The position numbers were made by a program, and so were the translations under genes. A stretch of 30,038 nt of DNA from Schoenoplectus triqueter (lineage: Eukaryota > Streptophyta > Magnoliopsida > Poales > Cyperaceae): contig CAXKVV010000193.1 of assembly GCA_964058805.1 (NCBI GenBank), forward strand, positions 1 to 30,038, in the 5' to 3' direction. The notes beneath the pieces were generated by a model. It saw nothing but the letters and a program-made list of their open reading frames with translations, was not told the DNA's origin and did not search any database. This document shows positions 28,401 to 30,038 of the stretch, one piece after another. Position 1 is the stretch's first letter. The number at the start of each line of letters is the position of its first letter.

Positions 28401-30038
28401 GAAAAGGTCGTGGAAGAGACAAAGAAACTCATCGACGCCGGCTTTATACGGGAAGAAGAGACGCCAGAATGGGTGGCTAGCATTGTCCCGGTTAAAAAGA
28501 AAAATGGGCAAATCCGCATTTGCGTGGACTTTCGGGACTTGAATAAGGCGTGCCCTAAAGATGATTTCCCGCTCCCAGTAACTGAAATTATAATTGACCA
28601 TACATCCTCCTATGAAGTCTTCTCCTTCATGGACGGTTATGCGGGCTATAATCAAATTAAAATGGCGCCAGAAGATGAGAGGCATACGGCATTCCGCACG
28701 CCGATTGGCATCTATTGTTACAAAGTCATGCCGTTTGGGCTGAAAAATGCAGGTGCCACCTACCAACGGGCGATGACGAAAATATTCGATGATCTGATCC
28801 ACAAGATAGTCGAGTGCTATGTGGACGACCTAGTCATCAAGGCCATGTCATATGAAGAACACCTCCAATATCTTGAGGTCGTTTTCAACCGCCTGAGAGA
28901 ACATGCACTCAAATTAAACCCGTTGAAATGCGCATTCATGGTATCATCTGGTAAATTTCTGGGGTTTGTAGTACGCCACAGGGGAATTGAGATAGACCCG
29001 GGCAAGATCAAAGCAATAACTGAACTATCCCCGCCAAAGAATTTAAAACAATTGCGATCTTTGCAAGGGCAATTGGCGTACATCAGGCGGTTTATAGCCA
29101 ATCTATCGGGTAAAATCCAACCCTTCACCCGGCTGACTAAGAAGAACATCCCGTTTAAGTGGGATGGCGAGTGCCAGCGAGCCTTTGAAGAAATCAAGGC
29201 ATATCTACTCAACCCTCCAGTGTTGGCGGCGCCCATACCCGGGAAGGAGCTCATTCTATACACGACCGCCCTAGATGGATCCTTGGGAGCCCTGTTGGCA
29301 CAAGAAAACCAGGATGGAAATCAAAATGCGCTATATTATCTAAGTCGCATGATGGTAGGGGCAGAACACGGGTATTCACCGATCGAGAAGCATTGCCTAG
29401 CCCTAATCTTCGCGGTGAAGAAATTGAGGCATTATATGTTAGCCCACAAAATCATTTTAATATCCAAGGTGGACCCTCTCAAGTATCTGATGACTCGGCC
29501 AATGCTGACGGGGAGGCTGGCCAAGTGGGCTATCATCCTCACTGAATTCGACATCACCTATACACCGCAAAAGGCGATCAAGGGGCAGGCGCTAGCAGAT
29601 TTCTTGGCTGCACACCCGATTCAAGATGACTCCCCATTAAAATGTGACTTTCCTGACGAGGAAACTCTACATGTTGAAGAAGGAGACCCTATATGGGAGA
29701 TGTACTTTGATGGTGCTTCTTCAATCAAGCCAATCGCGGGCCCGGGAGTCCCAACTGTGCGAGCTGGCGCAGGACTAGTCTTCGTAACCCCGGAGGGCGG
29801 GATAATACGACATTCTCTAGCTTTAACTGAACCATGTACAAATAACGAAGCAGAGTATGAGGCACTCATCGCCGGACTAGAGCTTTCATTGGAGCTGGAA
29901 ATCAAGGCTATGCGTATCTTTGGGGATTCACAGCTGATAATAAATCAGATAATTGGCGAATACAAGGTCTTAAAGCCGGAACTAATACAATATCACCAGA
30001 AGGCCATGGAACTAATGAAGAAAATCCCGTACGTGTCC
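22413..30038 (+). CDS. gag-pol: Tat-type gag-pol polyprotein, 3' end outside window
   Basis: One frame of 2,542 codons without a stop; I read every codon line by line. Order by residue: Lys/Arg-rich N-terminus (83-112), SVFSRLG twice (263-278), coiled coil (391-436), Retrotrans_gag-type capsid (about 527-690, with AFQWYYSL near 581), CHHC knuckle (802-815), aspartic protease (VDAGSS, catalytic Asp 1167; ALLGRPW near 1240), acidic and coiled spacer with a second knuckle (1628-1641), reverse transcriptase (Asp 2074; YVDD 2136-2139), first RNase H, and second RNase H (Asp 2433, Glu 2479, Asp 2505). In the first RNase H, two of three expected acidic positions read Thr 2285 and Lys 2352; Glu 2325 is kept. 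Gag and pol are fused without a frameshift. Integrase should follow beyond the edge. It acts in cytoplasmic particles, copying element RNA into DNA. The N-terminal 390 residues match nothing I recognise. Confidence 0.93.
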   Translation, partial: MAFFGNFNLAPYTVTPAQSPEGKLFMFFGTIPQELTIYGPAPVAAFTPATVQISIQDEEEDSITLTPKGISNNVMASPTASPKRRRRPSKRTSPKAAARTARDSQASRKRALDAYQNQLVARPAIPVSNKFTALRIVAKNSATGQLRQAWEVPKPTPRPTQRPQRRQDKPQTPAEAIYKAHRALKQRRSVKNARSRQYVSRPNQSQGLAQPRVIASTPNTRRSIPKATPSTQQVWVPKGSQPTKPQSQTRPSKASRSNAPPESVFSRLGQKSVFSRLGSRIPLNSLKITAPDQAKKKRRTARYEEHFSVNTISISYDTDPDTDGEVNMVQDDQSPPNQAHVTNTNKNNGRKGRPPKRVNPEGNSREGEDHNENPDFFDNEDDVETRPEVPIDEIEILKGHIEARDEELIRQRELIATMLKQNEELIKAVKSLQESQDANFKAGSSRQEGVHSTKSNHKGKQPVDSKPHPHRTIEVEAEPTGISRKEIQAMIAQQMQIAGGGYAIPPVKNCGHPYPAIYDLEEYPKGYVIPRFRTFSGEGNKDLNPEQHLAHFVASCGNTGGNDALLLRQFPQSLVGTAFQWYYSLENNSIRTWDEMADSFRARFVMVSDKINIADLASTKPKKGESMTDFINRWRNLSIKCDRTLTEDEAVNLIMKNIDGWMGMLLGVTKVNTFKDLLRSVSNMERMSPHTVPNFMNNRPQRGARAETKVTFNSLKDKMVANADTQGGSSSINGNNYNKGPRPNPGGSSRSFESLKQKKSRPYSFRKDKVAQIFRGALKNGLTLPASKRPEDADKSDEPNFCPYHRIIGHSIEDCWVFKDWVEKAYKNGEITLPKGFLQSPSAHEQANTISHEEEKVPGQSCEDQEEQWTTHLSKKSIKMLKALKKEPGMKWKDDITPVVPPKPRVYYKVDQSQDQVLKKKKKHRNNKSRKNKIEEYEQGSPEAITLQHFISKEDWEKLTLGQNEENVDEEINKEESEEIWGASCNMVYSSHDEDMPTLEEMFFPNDEGEASTSGTKNEECKAVLRSGTYIPERQAPKDSDKGKDKALNKGKEAENLSKNPEKTRSTGEEYNVLAHLRKIPALLSIFDALMMSQDLREVLIQALQDPEKYKSYFVEQNMQEALFTAKRAACINFTDDDLLIGTVDHNRPLYITGNCGGQKIGRILVDAGSSINIMPLKTLKTITLDVKNLSDEKVIIHGFNQNSQKALGAITLNLQCGSLKAPTKFYVIDAETSYRALLGRPWLHSNQVIPSTLHQCLKYIENGKQKRIDGDVKPFGVHEIKFNDAQYFLPKSAVAPSRPMTKAGQKPFNKGPKFDTSSGEEEEVKFNIKPRGARAQRPGRKSGEEATFRFKQVAAYKAQIKPSEINASDSEEEVIFNFRPANTPQIQIIEATSGEDSEDSNNSGDTTSGEESGHDRQPWEEESDEEIIYHILKKPYKGPETDNESEESFMINAGPGSGRDNPVRPRPINEERSWRENFEGRVWNAIDEIRHQVENNRREVSEQWEVMQDIKTQHNEIMVMIENLQTAIYNSELLKEVTSEPRSGTPERQAPDSGKRVIVIVDESKGEETKAKQPTVMQTLKVKKSKPYSFLRNKTARIFEQALKNGLTLPVCKRPADIERAGEGEFCPYHRILGHTIEECWVFKDLIEEGHRNGTIQLPKSFQQDPAPHNLNNKGKGVAYTISHTPVPSKPKAARRKPIKEIYRSNSVMNIEIEEEMAALEITVVPERHFKDLIPREVNHIQTLKTFVVPAKVERLKGKTIIHKAIIFYQSDSTQSLKNPDHNTWKKWVIEQESENATSGDVASHPFGKELYKLAKRAKCLRDISKAEAKRFDELWNGGQNKVLGLDGKIKYTRGLGYDCDDAACFEGSLNEYRMKESCCMTSVEMPDNETEEDNAPVLKNALKQLEKEPNTVDELAEINLGTEEDPRPTFISASLPEEVADRLKTFLRSYMDCFAWSYKEMPGLDPNVAVHYLKIDPTFKPIKQAPRRMRIELEEKVVEETKKLIDAGFIREEETPEWVASIVPVKKKNGQIRICVDFRDLNKACPKDDFPLPVTEIIIDHTSSYEVFSFMDGYAGYNQIKMAPEDERHTAFRTPIGIYCYKVMPFGLKNAGATYQRAMTKIFDDLIHKIVECYVDDLVIKAMSYEEHLQYLEVVFNRLREHALKLNPLKCAFMVSSGKFLGFVVRHRGIEIDPGKIKAITELSPPKNLKQLRSLQGQLAYIRRFIANLSGKIQPFTRLTKKNIPFKWDGECQRAFEEIKAYLLNPPVLAAPIPGKELILYTTALDGSLGALLAQENQDGNQNALYYLSRMMVGAEHGYSPIEKHCLALIFAVKKLRHYMLAHKIILISKVDPLKYLMTRPMLTGRLAKWAIILTEFDITYTPQKAIKGQALADFLAAHPIQDDSPLKCDFPDEETLHVEEGDPIWEMYFDGASSIKPIAGPGVPTVRAGAGLVFVTPEGGIIRHSLALTEPCTNNEAEYEALIAGLELSLELEIKAMRIFGDSQLIINQIIGEYKVLKPELIQYHQKAMELMKKIPYVS
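24684..24923 (+). repeat. Gag zinc-knuckle domain, copy 1 (residues 758-837)
   Basis: An 80-residue block with PYSF, ALKNGLTLP, CPYHRIIGHSIEDC and WVFKD landmarks. The knuckle is C-x2-H-x4-H-x4-C, a CHHC variant usual in Tat gag, and is expected to bind element RNA. It lies after the capsid, where a nucleocapsid domain belongs. Confidence 0.85.
27162..27401 (+). repeat. Gag zinc-knuckle domain, copy 2 (residues 1584-1663)
   Basis: Same length as copy 1 with no gaps; by hand count 50 of 80 residues are identical. The CHHC ligands, ALKNGLTLP and WVFKD are all kept. It sits between protease and reverse transcriptase, preceded by a second coiled coil (about 1480-1533) and a repeated RSGT..PERQAP phrase also found at 1027-1037. 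Confidence 0.85.

Larger units (their letters stand above)
15200..30038 (+). mobile_element. Giant Ty3/gypsy LTR retrotransposon, Tat lineage, 5' part
   Basis: The element comprises a long LTR-like region (about 15.2-22.27 kb), a primer-binding-site-like segment, a 120-bp leader and one open gag-pol frame running off the window. Placement in Tat rests on the second, intact RNase H after the reverse transcriptase-RNase H block, the hallmark of that lineage. The scale resembles Ogre elements. The left boundary is uncertain because the 3' LTR is outside the window. I place it near the shift from AT-rich intergenic DNA to the first TATA/GA-rich unit at about 15.2 kb. The intact reading frame suggests a young or recently active copy. 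Confidence 0.8.

Noticed and set aside
22605..29905. Many long minus-strand frames opposite gag-pol
   Set aside because: They are shadows of the single gag-pol frame and show no domain of their own.
1..30038. CRISPR arrays, tRNA or rRNA genes
   Set aside because: None seen. The regular repeats here have retroelement context, variable spacing or no unique spacers, and no tRNA-like cloverleaf was recognised.

Overview
This window looks like nuclear DNA of a flowering plant, probably a eudicot (inference; the species is not identifiable). It is AT-rich, gene-poor and full of mobile DNA. The only ordinary host gene I can support is at the left edge: a minus-strand CLE signalling-peptide gene (169-435) whose mature motif RLVPTGPNPLHN is intact.

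From about 0.5 to 15.2 kb I see no convincing protein-coding gene. Three foldback elements (MITE-like, with long terminal inverted repeats) lie end to end at 2242-3502, embedded in (TC)n/(TA)n microsatellite DNA, with a degenerate fourth candidate just upstream. A complete non-autonomous Helitron lies at 5776-6767; it starts TCTATACTAT, ends CTAG, sits between A and T, and carries an internal 201-bp tandem duplication. Weaker inverted repeats occur near 10.9 kb and 14.4 kb, and a possible transposon end near 13.66 kb.

The right half, about 15.2 kb to the window end, is best read as the 5' part of one giant plus-strand Ty3/gypsy LTR retrotransposon of the Tat lineage (Ogre-like in scale). A long LTR-like region ends at about 22271 and is followed by a primer-binding-site-like segment (22277-22294). 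One reading frame of 2,542 codons then runs without a stop from 22413 off the window end. It encodes gag with a CHHC zinc knuckle, an aspartic protease, a spacer that repeats the gag knuckle domain, reverse transcriptase, a first RNase H with degenerate catalytic positions, and a second intact RNase H. The integrase and 3' LTR would lie beyond the window.

The most unusual signal is in the LTR/leader DNA between 15.3 and 22.0 kb. It contains many short hairpins that fall into families. Within a family the loop sequence is conserved, while the stem arms differ between copies in a compensatory way. The best cases are nine copies of one hairpin and three of a second at 21363-21951, and eleven hairpins of four further families at 20727-21344. 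Two TATA boxes at 15.34 and 15.59 kb are each followed about 26 bp later by a long hairpin with a different stem. The region also has seven GTGGGNCCCAC-like (TCP-type) palindromes and a 42-bp tandem array with a CACGTG-like palindromic core. Together these suggest a structured and heavily regulated leader RNA. The alternative is DNA that has repeatedly been rebuilt into inverted repeats by template switching.
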